DNA from: Atrina japonica
Lineage: Eukaryota > Mollusca > Bivalvia > Pterioida > Pinnidae
DNA: 64,000 nucleotides
Direction of reading: 5' to 3'
NCBI GenBank assembly: GCA_030159075.1
Contig: BROG01000511.1
Span: forward strand, 1-64,000
In this document: piece after piece, positions 30,401 to 37,146 of the stretch
Layout of the letters: the number at the start of each line of letters is the position of its first letter
How positions within the stretch are numbered: position 1 is the first letter of the stretch
Made by a program: the position numbers and the translations under genes
Notes under the pieces: model-generated
The model's database searches: none
Told to the model about the DNA's origin: nothing
Seen by the model: only the letters and a program-made list of their open reading frames with translations

Positions 30401-33400
30401 ACTTTCATCTACATTGTATATACAATAAGACAACTGGAGATGACTTTTCCATCTACAAATTAACTAATAATACAACTGATGATAACTTTGACATTACATT
30501 GTATAACTAATAAGACCATGGTGATGGTTGACATCACATTGTATTGTTAAATAAACAACTGGTGATGACTTTGGCATCTACAATGTATAACTAATAAGAA
30601 AACTGGTGATAACTTTGAACATTTACATTGTATAATAACTAATAAGACAACTGGTGATGACTTTCGCATCAACATTGTATAACTAATAGAAGACAACTGG
30701 TGTTGACTTTGGCATCTACAAGATAACCAGTAAGAAACTGGTATTGACCAATCGACAGACATTTTAACTAATAAAACAACTGATGGTGACTTTGACATCT
30801 AATTTATAACTAATAAGACAATTGATGACTTTGGCATCTACATTGTATAACTAATAAACAACTGGTGATGACTTTCAACATCTACATTGTATTACTAATA
30901 AGACAACTTTGATGACTTTGAGTCATCTACATTTTATGACTTTAAAACAACTGATGGTGACTTTGACATCTACATTGTATAAACTAATAAGACACCTGGT
31001 GATGACTTTGACATCTACATAGTATAAACTAATAAGACAACAGGTTGTTGACTTTGACATCTACATTGTATAACTAATAAAACCCCCTGATGGTGACTTT
31101 GACATCTATATTGCAAAACACTTAAACAACAGGTGTGATGACGTTGACATCTACATTGTATAACTAATAAAACAACTGATGATACTTGACATTTACGTAT
31201 GTATAACTAATAAGACAACTGGTGATGACTTTGACATCTACATTGTAACTAATAAAGGACAACTGGTGATGACTTGGAGACATATACATTGTATGACTAA
31301 TAAAAAACAGATTGACTTTGATCATCTACATTGTATAACTAATAAGACAACTGGTGGATCACTTTTCCATCTACATTGTATAACTAATAAGACAACTGGT
31401 GATAAACTTAATTATTTACATTGTATAGACTAATAAGACAACTGGGATGACTTTGACATCCACATTGTATTGCTAATAAGACAACTGGTGATGACTTTGG
31501 CATCTACATTGTATAACTAATAAGACAACTGGTGATAACTTTGACATTTACATTGTATAACTAATAAGACAACTGGTGATGACTTTGACATCCACATTGT
31601 ATTGCTAATAAGACAACTGGTGTTGACTTTGACATCTACATTGTATAACTAATATGACAACTGGTGTTGACTTTGACATCTACATTGTATAACTAATAAG
31701 ACAACTGGTGATGACTTTGGCATCTATGATATAAAAAATAATGACAACTGGTGTTTATTTTGGCATCTACATTGAGCTAATATGAGAAACTGGTGTTGAC
31801 TTTGACATCTACATTGTATAACTAATAAGACAACTGGTGATGACTTTCTACATTGTATAACAATATGACAACTGATGTTGACTTTTGAATCTACATTGTA
31901 TAACTAATAAGACAAATGGTGATGACTTTGGCATCTACATTGTATAACTAATAAGACAACTGGTGTTACTTTGGCCCTCTACATTGATAACTAGTAAGAC
32001 AACTGGTAATGGTCGAAATACATGGTATAAAACTAATAAAAAACTGATGGTGACTTTGACATCTACATTGTATAACTAATAAGACAACTGGTGATGACTT
32101 TGGCATCTACATTGAATAACTAATAAACAACTGGTGATGACTTTGACATCTACATTGTATAATAATAAGACAATTTGTTACTTTATCTACATTGAATGAC
32201 TAATAAAACAACTGATGTAGTGACTTTGTGATCTACATTGTATAGACTAATAAGACAACTGGTTGATGACTTCCCATCTACTATTTATTAATAAGAAAAA
32301 CAAACTGGTGTTGACTTTGACATCTCCATTGTAAAAACTAATAAAACAACTGATGGTGACTTTGACATCTTATTGATAAACTAATAAGAAACACACTGGT
32401 GATTTGTTTGACATCTACATTGTATAACTAATAAGACACTGATGATGACTTTGACATTTAAGTTGTATAACTAATAAGACAAATGGTGATGACTTTGACA
32501 TCTACATTGGTCATTGCTAAATAAGACAAATGGTGATGTTTTTGACATCTACATTGTATGACTAATAAAAACAAATGGTGACTTTTTGACAAAAACATTG
32601 TATAACTAATGAAGACAACTGGTGATCACTTTTCCACTACATTGGAACTAATAAGACAACTGTGGTTGACATTTACATTGTATAACTAATAAGACAACTG
32701 GTGATGACTAGATACATCCACATTGTATTGCTAATAATACAACTGGTGTTGACTTTGACATCTACATTGTATGAAGTAATAAATGCAACAGATGGTGAAC
32801 TTTGACATCTACATTGTATGATAAGACAACTGGTGATGACTTTATCATCTAAATTGTGAACTAATAAGACAACTTGTTGACTTTGACATCTACATTGTAT
32901 AATAATAAAACTGATGGTGACTTTGACACACATGTATAACTAATAAGACAGTTTTGTGATGACTTTGCATCTAGGCCTATGGGAATAAGTCAATTTGATG
33001 ACTTTGAAATCTACATTGTATTGCTAATAAGACAGCTGGTGATGACTTTGACATCTACATTGTATAACTAATAAAACAATTGATGATGACTTTGACATCT
33101 ACATTGTATGACTAATAAGACAACTGGTGGTGACTTTGACATTTACTGTATAACTTGTGAGACAACTGGTGTTGACTTTGACATCTACATTGTATGACTA
33201 ATAAAACAACTGATGATGACTTTGACATTTACTGAATAACTTGTGAGACAACTGGTGGTGACTTTATCATTGTGTGTAAGTCATCATAAAGTGAAGGGAT
33301 ACAGTGGAACATGCATGTGTCTTGAAGTACTACCCATACACCACTGAAATGCGGCCTCTCTAGACAGGTGGTCTATCAAAACAGGTTTTTAGCATTTTTA

Positions 33401-33974
33401 TGTGGTTTTACAGGAGAAATGGTCTTTTATAAGAACTTTCTCAAGACCGGTTCTATCTATAGTAAATCTGAAAATTTTCAGGTACTTAGACAACCGATTC
33501 TGAAAATGTTCTATTTATATTGATATAAATGTGTTTACACTTACCCGGAACTTCCAGTTCATATCCGGCTTCACAATGACTGTGTAAAAAGCAATCTCCA
33601 TCACCATCGCTTCCAGGTCTTGCTTTAAAATAAAATCCTGATATACACTCACATATGCGATTTGAAGTCGTAGAACAGTTTTGTGTGACAATTTGGTTTT
33701 GCCGTAGACAAATTCCTTCCGATGAACATGGCTGACAATACTTCGCCTGATTGTACGTACTACTGTAATATCCTTTCCTACAGGCTTGACATCGAGCCTG
33801 TTGACCATTCTGAGAGCAGTCATCTATCTTAAAAAATCCAGGTGCACAGCAATGACAAATTGTGTTATTATTGGTGGTGTAGGTATGGTTTGGTAACAAA
33901 CATGGGTCTGTCATGGCCTTCCCTAACGTCCAAAGAATAGATAGAAAGTACAATACTCCAGTGGTAGATGCCAT
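841..33974 (-). CDS. TNF-receptor-superfamily type I membrane receptor (3 coding exons, 3' end uncertain)
   Basis: Joining 33974-33545, 9784-9626 and 1042-841 gives one open frame of 263 complete codons; both introns are phase 1 with GT-AG borders. Seen: hydrophobic signal peptide (residues 7-17, likely cleavage after Ala20); a cysteine-rich ectodomain, residues 25-195, with 22 Cys and the TNFR-type spacings CxxC and 'NRxCxC..GFY' (105-115); N-glycosylation sequons at 29, 36, 99, 148, 162 and 173; a transmembrane helix at about 215-239 followed by Arg-Lys (240-241). Known of the family: such receptors bind trimeric TNF-like ligands at the plasma membrane and signal through TRAFs or death-domain adaptors. 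The cytoplasmic part seen is only about 24 residues. The last exon either splices on (AG|GTAATG) to exons outside the window or ends at once with a TAA. The introns are 23.8 and 8.6 kb and about 40% or more tandem repeat. A divergent death-domain gene starts at 46.7 kb. The subfamily cannot be assigned. Confidence 0.9.
1260..1640. repeat. Low-complexity TACATA/ACATAC-rich stretch
   Basis: Degenerate purine-pyrimidine alternation (ATACAC, ACATAC, TATATA). It creates spurious open frames rich in Tyr, Ile, His and Thr on the plus strand. It lies inside the second TNFR intron. Confidence 0.75.
2013..2180. repeat. Long imperfect inverted repeat (hairpin element)
   Basis: Two arms of about 75 bp (2013-2088 and 2104-2180) are near reverse complements, e.g. 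'CAGGAGAATACATATTTAAC' against 'GTTAAATATGTATTCTCCTG', and 'GACAATTGTTTTTGAATAAC' against 'GCTATTCCAAAACAATTGTC'. The loop is about 15 nt. It resembles a foldback or MITE element; no coding capacity. Confidence 0.85.
2681..3892 (-). pseudogene. 5'-truncated, frameshifted LINE (L1/Tx1-like) reverse-transcriptase remnant
   Basis: Read on the minus strand, consecutive frames give RT motifs in the right order. 3892-3725: '[15 protein letters not shown]', motif A. 3723-3388: '[12 protein letters not shown]', then 'QFADDTTLF', the FADD catalytic box. 3213-2941: '[13 protein letters not shown]' and 'FLWGN', typical of the region after RT in L1/Tx1-type elements. 2944-2681: 'FWKEWIKKG'. Frames shift at about 3724 and between 3388 and 3213, so it is dead. 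The usual first Asp of motif A reads as Asn. It starts abruptly near 3892, beside a tandem repeat, as expected for 5' truncation. Family assignment rests on motif recall, not on a search. Confidence 0.85.
3936..4132. repeat. 44-bp minisatellite, about 4.5 copies
   Basis: Unit begins 'TACTGTTAGATCCAGAATCC' and continues with AGACAGAGAGAAGG and AGACAAACA. Successive copies differ by a few substitutions. It abuts the truncated end of the LINE remnant. Confidence 0.85.
4133..4420. repeat. About 55-bp tandem repeat, 5 degenerate copies
   Basis: Unit contains 'CATATGCACAGGAAAATGCT' followed by CTCCGGGTCATATAACAACTGCCATTTC. The middle three copies are nearly identical; the outer ones are diverged. 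Confidence 0.85.
4421..5184. other. Intronic sequence, nothing recognised
   Basis: A+T-rich, no tandem structure, no convincing exon on either strand. Confidence 0.4.
5185..5368. repeat. 27-bp minisatellite, about 7 copies
   Basis: Unit 'GGTGATTTAGGGCGAATTTA' + AGACTAT. A single related piece ('GACTATGGTGATTTAGG') is found at about 60297-60315. Confidence 0.9.
5484..5957. repeat. (GATA/GACA)n microsatellite
   Basis: Tetranucleotide tract of mixed GATA and GACA with occasional 'CAAACAGTTG' interruptions. Minus-strand frames read endless Leu-Ser-Val-Cys-Tyr and are not genes. Confidence 0.95.
6335..7480. repeat. (CA)n array with interspersed AGATAGACACACTCTCACTGACAT units
   Basis: Pure CA runs of varying length alternate with a roughly constant spacer 'GATAGACACACTCTCACTGA', giving about 20 irregular higher-order units. 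Open frames of Cys-Val repeats on the minus strand are artefacts. Confidence 0.95.
7572..9262. repeat. 33/35-bp minisatellite, about 49 copies
   Basis: Unit 'CATTACTGTATCAGTTCAGA' + TGGTCAGAGAGATAA (35 bp), or with one GA fewer (33 bp). Runs of the 33-bp form keep frame and produce 11-residue peptide repeats on the plus strand. Copies toward the right edge (after 9000) are more diverged, the usual pattern of array decay at an edge. Confidence 0.95.
9265..9560. mobile_element. Short inverted-repeat element (MITE-like), shared with 59760-60156
   Basis: Ends 'AAAGGGGCTGTCGTTA' and 'ACAGCGAATGTCCCTGTAAG' are roughly inverted. The interior shares 'ACTTGTACTTGATGTACAAT' and 'TGGGTTTCTC.AGCAA.TTTC' with the copy near 60 kb. 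No coding capacity. Confidence 0.7.
9626..9784 (-). CDS. TNFR-like gene, second coding exon (membrane-proximal CRD)
   Basis: 159 nt, phase 1 on both sides, acceptor TTCCAG and donor A|GTAAGT. It encodes residues 144-196 with seven Cys (152, 155, 171, 174, 177, 187, 195) in TNFR order, including 'CREC' and 'CHNCSRC', and ends at the last ectodomain cysteine. It was found by looking for a phase-1 exon continuing the ectodomain, because it is too short to stand out as an open frame. The frame continues without a break from the first coding exon and into the transmembrane exon. Confidence 0.92.
9785..10682. other. Intron; contains GGACGGAAT/TTCCGTCC motifs related to the adjacent satellite
   Basis: No exon seen. 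'AGGACGGAATGAA' (about 10112) and 'TTTTCCGTCCTG' (about 10297) echo the inverted motif inside the 115-bp satellite that starts at about 10683. Confidence 0.5.
10683..11680. repeat. About 115-bp satellite, 8-9 copies
   Basis: Unit runs 'CACTAGCACAAGTGTAACAT', TTAGCAACTGATTTCC, TTTTATTTCATATTACC, TTTGTGAAACATAATTATGG, then 'ACGGAATTATTTCAGTGGGA' and CATATTCCGTCCATGTACC. Copies differ by small deletions, and some lack the CATGTACCGTA part. Each full unit carries an inverted pair ATGGACGGAAT / ATTCCGTCCAT. Confidence 0.9.
11681..12394. other. Intron, no gene recognised
   Basis: The 11840-11990 stretch is less A+T-rich with palindromic 'TGTGATGTCACA' motifs. The open frame across it has no recognisable domain or flanking splice sites. 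Confidence 0.4.
12395..12900. repeat. Dispersed repeat, related to 21100-21300 and 21850-21950
   Basis: Shared blocks with the 21-kb copy: 'GTGGCAGCCA', 'GGCCTTCTGCAAGT' / 'GACCTTCTGCAAGT', 'CTCACAAAA.TCAGCTTA', 'GCTGACCAGAAGTGAGAGA' and 'GTTCAAAG..TGATGCTCTAA'. The 3' block is the part amplified into the 34-bp satellite at 21.3 kb. Confidence 0.7.
12905..13030 (+). mobile_element. tRNA-like SINE head
   Basis: A-box-like 'TGGTCTAGTGTTAGAG' and B-box-like 'AGGATTGATTTC' sit about 40 nt apart in tRNA order. The acceptor stem does not close, so it is tRNA-derived repeat rather than a working tRNA. Confidence 0.6.
13090..13500. repeat. Mollusc-type dispersed repeat with two degenerate internal monomers
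   Basis: 'TCAAAAGTCAAGGTACAAAA' occurs at about 13170 and 13310, each followed by 'CATAAGAAAT.TAT', a period of about 140 bp. It ends with 'GATGCCGATGACAGCAATGC' and 'GCTCTCCGGA'. Confidence 0.7.
13575..13700 (+). mobile_element. Diverged SINE 3' body fragment
   Basis: Matches the body of the intact SINE at 47976-48258: 'AATGGCTTCAGTCCAAAGCA', 'CAAAATTTGAAGCACTTCAC', 'GTGACATCTTCATTCATATA'. No tRNA head is left. Confidence 0.65.
13788..13864 (+). repeat. About 75-bp dispersed repeat, copy 1
   Basis: 'GACACATTTGGACTG', 'AATCACTGATTTATAGAATA', 'GTTCATTG' and 'TCAGGGTTTGATGAGTTAA'. Same-strand copies are at 24788 and 63683; an inverted copy is at 20936. Confidence 0.8.
14389..14570. repeat. 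Compound (GT)n-(TA)n-(TATC)n microsatellite
   Basis: About 20 GT, then TA runs with a TATC/CTAT insert at 14483-14510. Open frames across it are artefacts. Confidence 0.97.
14806..14880 (+). mobile_element. Degenerate tRNA-like fragment
   Basis: 'GATGGCCAAGTGGTTAGTGC' resembles an A box region, and 'GTAGGTCGTGAGTTTA' a decayed B box. No closed acceptor stem. Confidence 0.5.
14934..15019. repeat. (CA)n microsatellite
   Basis: CA run interrupted by TATATATATACACATG. Confidence 0.97.
15022..15597. mobile_element. 576-bp terminal-inverted-repeat (foldback) element
   Basis: Arms of about 135 bp: 15022-15160 mirrors 15470-15597. Examples: 'CAGACATTTTGAAAT' with 'ATTTCAAAATGTCTG'; 'ACACAATTGAAAAGAAATGG' with 'CCATTTCTTTTCAATTGTGT'; 'CCAGTGAATAAAG' with 'CTTTATTCACTGG'. 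The 70-codon frame in the middle (15221-15439) has no recognised domain. Confidence 0.88.
15598..16843. other. Intron, nothing recognised
   Basis: A+T-rich unique-looking sequence with no exon, array or inverted repeat that I can support. Confidence 0.4.
16845..17108. mobile_element. 'CAGTAAAAC' MITE with a second MITE nested inside (16891-16999)
   Basis: Outer ends ACAGTAAAACTTG / CAGGTTTTACTGT are inverted repeats, and the interior carries the family's 'GTCTTTATACACAGGTGGTC' motif. The inner element has its own ends, GGACCCAGTTCCACAA / TTGTGCAACTGGGTCC, with 'TTAAATTTAACG' mirrored inside. Confidence 0.8.
17191..17255. repeat. 21-bp repeat, 3 copies
   Basis: Unit GTTAAACCAAGATATGAAAAA. 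Confidence 0.85.
17421..19160. repeat. 29-bp satellite, about 60 copies
   Basis: Unit GACACTTTGACATCACCTTA + ACCTAGTCT. Common variants are CTCTG for CTTTG and TTG for TAG. A distinctive junction, 'CACTCTGGCATTATCTTAAC' followed by a shortened unit (ACACTTTAACC), recurs at about 18287, 18509 and 18876, showing higher-order duplication. Confidence 0.96.
19161..20390. other. Intron, nothing recognised
   Basis: No array, exon or clear element seen. Small minus-strand frames at 19219-19446 and 19983-20204 have no recognisable domain or splice context. Confidence 0.4.
20391..20745. repeat. Palindromic element (20391-20520) plus right flank shared with 50380-50640
   Basis: 'CCTTGAGGGTACGACAAAAG' mirrors 'CCTTTGTCATACCCTCAAGG', and 'GAATCTCAATTCGAGGATAA' mirrors 'TTCCGAGGATTGAGATTC'. 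The flank shares 'GACAAGGAAATCATTCC' and 'CATCATAAATTGTAT.GTGATGTCAT' with the 50.4-kb copy. Confidence 0.75.
20936..20996 (-). repeat. About 75-bp dispersed repeat, inverted copy
   Basis: The reverse complement reads 'TGGTCTAAGTCATTGATTTA' and TAGAGGAGTCCATTG, matching the copies at 13788, 24788 and 63683. Confidence 0.75.
21110..21264. repeat. Dispersed repeat that seeds the adjacent 34-bp satellite
   Basis: Same family as 12395-12900: 'GTGGCAGCCA', 'GACCTTCTGCAAGT', 'CTGACCAGTAGTGAGA'. Its final segment, 'GTTCAAAGCACGATACTCTA', is the beginning of the satellite unit. Confidence 0.75.
21265..21770. repeat. 34-bp satellite, about 15 copies
   Basis: Unit CAAAGCACGATACTCTAAAC + ACTTAACCACTCTT. 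Some copies have CAATACTCTAACC. A second, unamplified copy of the parental repeat resumes at about 21860 ('GAACCTGTGCTGACCAGAAG'). Confidence 0.95.
22190..22930. repeat. Mollusc-type intron repeat of about 150-bp degenerate monomers, about 5 copies
   Basis: Recurring blocks: 'GGCATTATCTAGGTCACAAG', 'GTCAAAGGTCATGGTA', 'AAAGTTATAG.CAA' and 'CTAATCATA'. It runs as a decayed tandem series; no coding sense. Confidence 0.7.
23685..23868. mobile_element. Diverged 'CAGTAAAAC'-family MITE
   Basis: Ends 'ACAGTCGAACTTACA' / 'AAGTTTGACTGTGC'. The interior has 'TAAAGGCCACCTGTCTATAA' and 'CTCTGTATAAAGGTCAC', like the copies at 16.8, 37.7, 48.3 and 60.4 kb. Confidence 0.65.
24318..24417. repeat. (TA)n microsatellite
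   Basis: TA run with two TTAATA interruptions. Confidence 0.97.
24788..24862 (+). repeat. About 75-bp dispersed repeat, copy 2
   Basis: 'AAGACACATTTGGACTGATC', 'TAAGTCACTGATTTATAGAA', 'TTTCAGGGCTTGTTGAGTTG'. Confidence 0.8.
24863..26805. other. Intron with a small GACA/GATA tract (25014-25077); otherwise nothing recognised
   Basis: Includes short TA runs at 24998 and 25270. No exon with splice context found. Confidence 0.4.
26806..26988. mobile_element. 183-bp MITE with AGTGGAGT ends
   Basis: AGTGGAGTCTCGTTATGTTG at the left mirrors CATGATAATGACACTCCACT at the right. The interior has repeated 'TATCTCAAAATT' / 'TCTCAAAATTACAG' blocks. It directly abuts the 44-bp satellite. Confidence 0.75.
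26995..33265. repeat. 44-bp satellite, about 6.3 kb (about 140 copies)
   Basis: Unit 'GACTTTGACATCTACATTGT' + ATAACTAATAAGACAACTGGTGAT. Variants: GATGGT, GTTGAC, TTTGGCATC, AAAACAACTGAT. It occupies about a quarter of the first coding intron of the TNFR-like gene. Copies at 26995-29320 and 31440-31720 are regular; those at 29320-31430 and 31720-33000 carry many single-base insertions and deletions. Open frames within it are artefacts. Confidence 0.96.
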
Positions 33975-33987
33975 GTTGATGGTCAGT
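33545..33987 (-). CDS. TNFR-like gene, first coding exon (5' UTR part, signal peptide, N-terminal CRDs)
   Basis: On the minus strand a TTTCTATAG acceptor precedes 13 nt of 5' UTR, then ATG at 33974. The exon ends CCG-G with a good GTAAGTG donor at 33544, phase 1. It encodes residues 1-143 plus one base: the signal peptide and 15 cysteines. Because an acceptor lies just upstream of the ATG, at least one noncoding 5' exon must exist further upstream on the minus strand; candidate donors are at 34120 (GTAAGTAATA), 40360 (GTAAGTATA) and 40568 (GTAAGCAG). Confidence 0.93.
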
Positions 33988-34140
33988 CTATAGAAATAAG
34001 AGAAATAACAAAGAAATTAAAGATGTCTGGTCACAGACTGCTGTAGTACATATACAGTTGTATGGTTAAAACTTCGCTTCCAGGCTACGTTACAAATATA
34101 TTTATGGTTTTATTACTTACAGAGTAGGATATAAATAGTG
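33988..34140. other. Intron immediately 5' of the TNFR start exon
   Basis: On the minus strand the ATG exon is preceded by an acceptor ending at 33988. A GTAAGTAATA donor at 34120 is the nearest candidate partner and would make a 132-bp 5' UTR intron; farther donors at 40360 and 40568 are equally possible. Confidence 0.35.
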
Positions 34141-34144
34141 ATAT

Positions 34145-34960
34145 AATTTTAGCAAAATAGCATTAATTTAAATAGTATATAACTAAATGACTCATAACTA
34201 AATAACATATAGCTAAATACATGTACATAGCATATCACAAAATAGCATGTAACTAAATGGCATATACATGTACAATGTACATGTACATGTAACTTAATAA
34301 CATATAGCTAGATACATCTACACAGCATATCACAAATGGCATGTAACTAAATGGCATATACATGTAACTTAATAACATATAGCTAAATACATATACACAG
34401 CATATCACAAAATAGCATGTAACTAAATGGCATATACATGTAACTTAATAACATATAGCTAAATACATATACACAGCATATCACAAAATAGCATGTAACT
34501 AAATGGCATATAACATGTAACTAAATAACATATAGCCAGATACATATACACAGCATATCACAAATGGCATGTAACTAAATGGCATATACATGTAACTAAA
34601 TAACATATACATTGTAGCTAAATACATGTACACAGCATATCACAAAATGGCATATACTGAATATAGGGTTATTTTTGGCCTGTGTTATTTTCGCCCTAAT
34701 GCACTTGCAAACTGTTTCATCTCATTTTAAATTCGCCCAGACTTTTATTATTAAAAATAGATGAATTTACCATTTTGAATTTGACCACTGACGATGAGAA
34801 CGAAAGGGACGAAAATTAAATGGGGGTGAAAATTTCCCTATATACATTAACTAAATGGCATATACATGTACATGTAACTAAATAGCGTATAGCTAAATAC
34901 ATGTACATACACAATGTAGCATATAACAAAATAGCATATAATATAGCTAATGTAAATAGC
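34145..34960. repeat. About 76-bp tandem repeat, about 8 copies, interrupted by a MITE
   Basis: Unit 'AACATATAGCTAAATACATA', TACACAGCATATCACAAAAT, AGCATGTAACTAAATGGCAT, ATACATGTAACTTAAT. The array is split by a foreign block at 34665-34848 and resumes after it. Confidence 0.88.
34665..34848. mobile_element. MITE inserted in the 76-bp array
   Basis: Left end 'ATATAGGGTTATTTTTGGCC' and right end 'GGTGAAAATTTCCCTATATA' are imperfect inverted repeats. The interior, with 'TTTTCGCCC' and 'GACGAAAATTAA', is unlike the surrounding array. The array continues on both sides. Confidence 0.75.
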
Positions 34961-35003
34961 AAATAAACAGTGTAACAGTCATGGATATACACATGTAGGC
35001 AGA

Positions 35004-35142
35004 TTAATTGTCTGGTCCAACAGCTAGCTTTTGTGGCTGGAAGTTGGTGTTCATATTCATATCCATGTACTGAAATTGAGCAACAGTGAGCTCAGTCAGC
35101 TTCTGGATGGGGGACAATCTGATGTGATGCACTCGATGACCC
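35004..35142 (-). CDS. Possible orphan terminal exon, unidentified
   Basis: On the minus strand a plausible acceptor (ATTGTAATGTTCACAG) is followed by 139 nt of open frame ending in TAA at 35004; the frame also extends upstream of that acceptor. Readable pieces are 'GHRVHHIRLSPIQKL' and 'TVAQFQYMDMNMNTNF'. Base composition is visibly more GC-rich than its surroundings, and no repeat copy of it is seen in the window. I do not recognise the protein. It could be the last exon of an unseen minus-strand gene, an alternative exon of the TNFR gene, a gene fragment, or chance. Confidence 0.25.
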
Positions 35143-35799
35143 CTGTGAACATTACAATACCATACATACATGCAGCCACTGTTTATCCCAGCAACGTTAA
35201 TTTGGAAAGTTTTTTTTTGTCAATATTTCGTGAAAATGTCCTTGTGTGAGAACATTATCTACACAGTTATTAAGTATAGCCAGAGTCAAACTCTTACTCC
35301 CACTGATTACATTTCAACATATAGTAAATCTTAAATAATCAAGAATCACTCAGTTCTGTTCATTGTAAGTCAACAGTGGAGTCCATTCACATGCAGGTTT
35401 TTCGCAGTGTTTTCAAAGCGACTAACCAGTACATGTACGGTGATGAGATATACATGTTACTGTATATACCCCAATAAAATTTATAGACAGTTCCAATGAA
35501 AATCAACAACAACAATGGCTGCTGCCATTACCGCTGATCGAGGTCAGAAAATCATGAAGGATTTAACTGGGATCTCAAGTATTGGATGGTCTCCTTCATA
35601 TTTATATGCAGAATTGATTACAACTGAACTGTGACCTTTTTTAGATTAAAATAGGAATTTTATAGATAATTTCATGGTTTCTTTGATGGGATGATCAACA
35701 GTTTATAACTCGATCCATATATAACTGGCAAAACATTTTGGTTTTCAAACTTGGCCAAGCTTTTATGGCAATAAAATTTCAAATCAATCTGTTGAAAAT
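35143..35799. other. Nothing recognised
   Basis: Mixed-composition sequence without tandem structure or supported exons. Confidence 0.35.
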
Positions 35800-35970
35800 T
35801 ATTCAAGTTTTTAAAGGTTTTTCATTTGCTGTCAAATTATTTGGTGTTAAAGATGCCCGAGCTTTTCTTAACTTCTGATACTGGAATCCTTCTTTAAATT
35901 GCTAGTACAAAATATACCGAGTTGCGAGATAAAAAACAAAATGCTGCAAACATCAAAATGAAAATGTGGC
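35800..35970 (+). repeat. Dispersed repeat, shared with 41395-41545
   Basis: 'TTTAAAGGTTTTTCATTTGC', 'CTTCTTTAAATTGCTAGTAC' and 'AGATAAAAAACAAAATGC' recur at 41.4 kb in the same order and orientation. Confidence 0.8.
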
Positions 35971-36000
35971 TGTGATCCACACATTGCCACTACCAAAATA

Positions 36001-36312
36001 GGGAACCTTGGAGTTATCCCGGATTACTATTATGATCCTGCATTTATTTGCCCCTTTTAGATTTTGTTCCTCATACATGTATGTTCTTCTGGTTTCCATG
36101 TTTACCTGCAGTATATACGGAAATATCCTTACATTTGAGCGCCTTAACTTTATTTTGTGTAAAGAAATCCAAGAGACTCTTAAAACATACTACACTAGAT
36201 TATTTACTTGAGCGCCAAATTACTGAAATGTAACAGGCGAGGAAAAATGTGCGGACAGACTGGCAATTGAACTTGTGACCTTCTGAACAGTAGCAGGGCG
36301 CTTTTACCAATA
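36001..36312. repeat. Diverged tandem duplicate of the following element
   Basis: Parallels 36313-36620 along its length: 'GATCCTGCATTTATT', 'AAGAAATCCAAGAGACTCTT', 'CAAATTACTGAAATGTAACA' and the remains of a tRNA-like block near 36250-36310. Small plus-strand frames here are not genes. Confidence 0.8.
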
Positions 36313-36750
36313 GGGAACTTTCGAGTTAGTCCGGATTACTGTTATGATCCTGCATTTATTCATGCCTTCTTGAATTTGTTCCTCATATGTTTTTCCGGTT
36401 TTTCATATTGTAAAATGGAAAATTTTTACTTTTTAGCACATTAAATTAATTTTGTATAAAGAAACCCAAGAGACTTTTAAAACATACCACAGTGGGTTAT
36501 TTAGTTGAACTTCAAATTACTGAAATGTATCAGGCAGAGAAAAATTTGTGTACAGACCAGGAATCGAACCAGGACCTTCCGAACACTTGCAGGGTGCTTT
36601 TACCAATTGTGCTATGGAGGGTATCTACATTGTATATATTATCGAAACTGGAAATAACATTGAGGAACATTTTTCTAGAATCATGCAACTGGCAATAATA
36701 AAAGCAGGATTATAACGGTAATCTGGACTAACTCGAAAGTTCCATATTGG
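36307..36750. mobile_element. Inverted-repeat element carrying a tRNA-like block
   Basis: Ends 'CCAATAGGGAACTTTCGAG' / 'CTCGAAAGTTCCATATTGG' continue as about 44-bp inverted repeats (GTTAGTCCGGATTAC / GTAATCTGGACTAAC). Inside, on the minus strand at 36550-36625, 'TAGCACAATTGGTAAAAG' (A box) and 'GGTTCGATTCC' (B box) are in tRNA order. Confidence 0.8.
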
Positions 36751-37059
36751 CCACTATACAGGAAAAACTAGTGTATAAACAAATTAAATGTGATCTTTCA
36801 AATGCACTTGTCACAATGGTGGTGTGAATGTAAAAATTATGAAAGAAATGTTATGATCCATTTGAAATGGTATTATTCTCAGAATCCCAGTATTCTTACG
36901 TAAGTAAAAAATTATTCTTTCATTAACAAAGAATCAATCTTCAATTTTCTATCAAGTTATTGCAGTGTGTTCTATATTTTAACATCTGTTGTACATGCAA
37001 ATTTCCCATAGAATATGAATAAACAAAAAAAATATATAAAATCTACAAGGCGCTTGGAA

Positions 37060-37146
37060 AATTCATCCAGATTCTTCCTCTATGGTAACCAGGCGACAGG
37101 AAAATTATCATCCTCTATGGTAACCAGGCCACAGGAAAATTATCTT
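37060..37146. repeat. About 36-bp direct duplication
   Basis: 'CTCTATGGTAACCAGGC' + ACAGGAAAATTATC is present twice. Confidence 0.85.

Noticed and set aside
27000..33250. CRISPR-like regularity of 44-bp units
   Set aside because: No unique spacers; units are contiguous head-to-tail copies in a eukaryotic intron.
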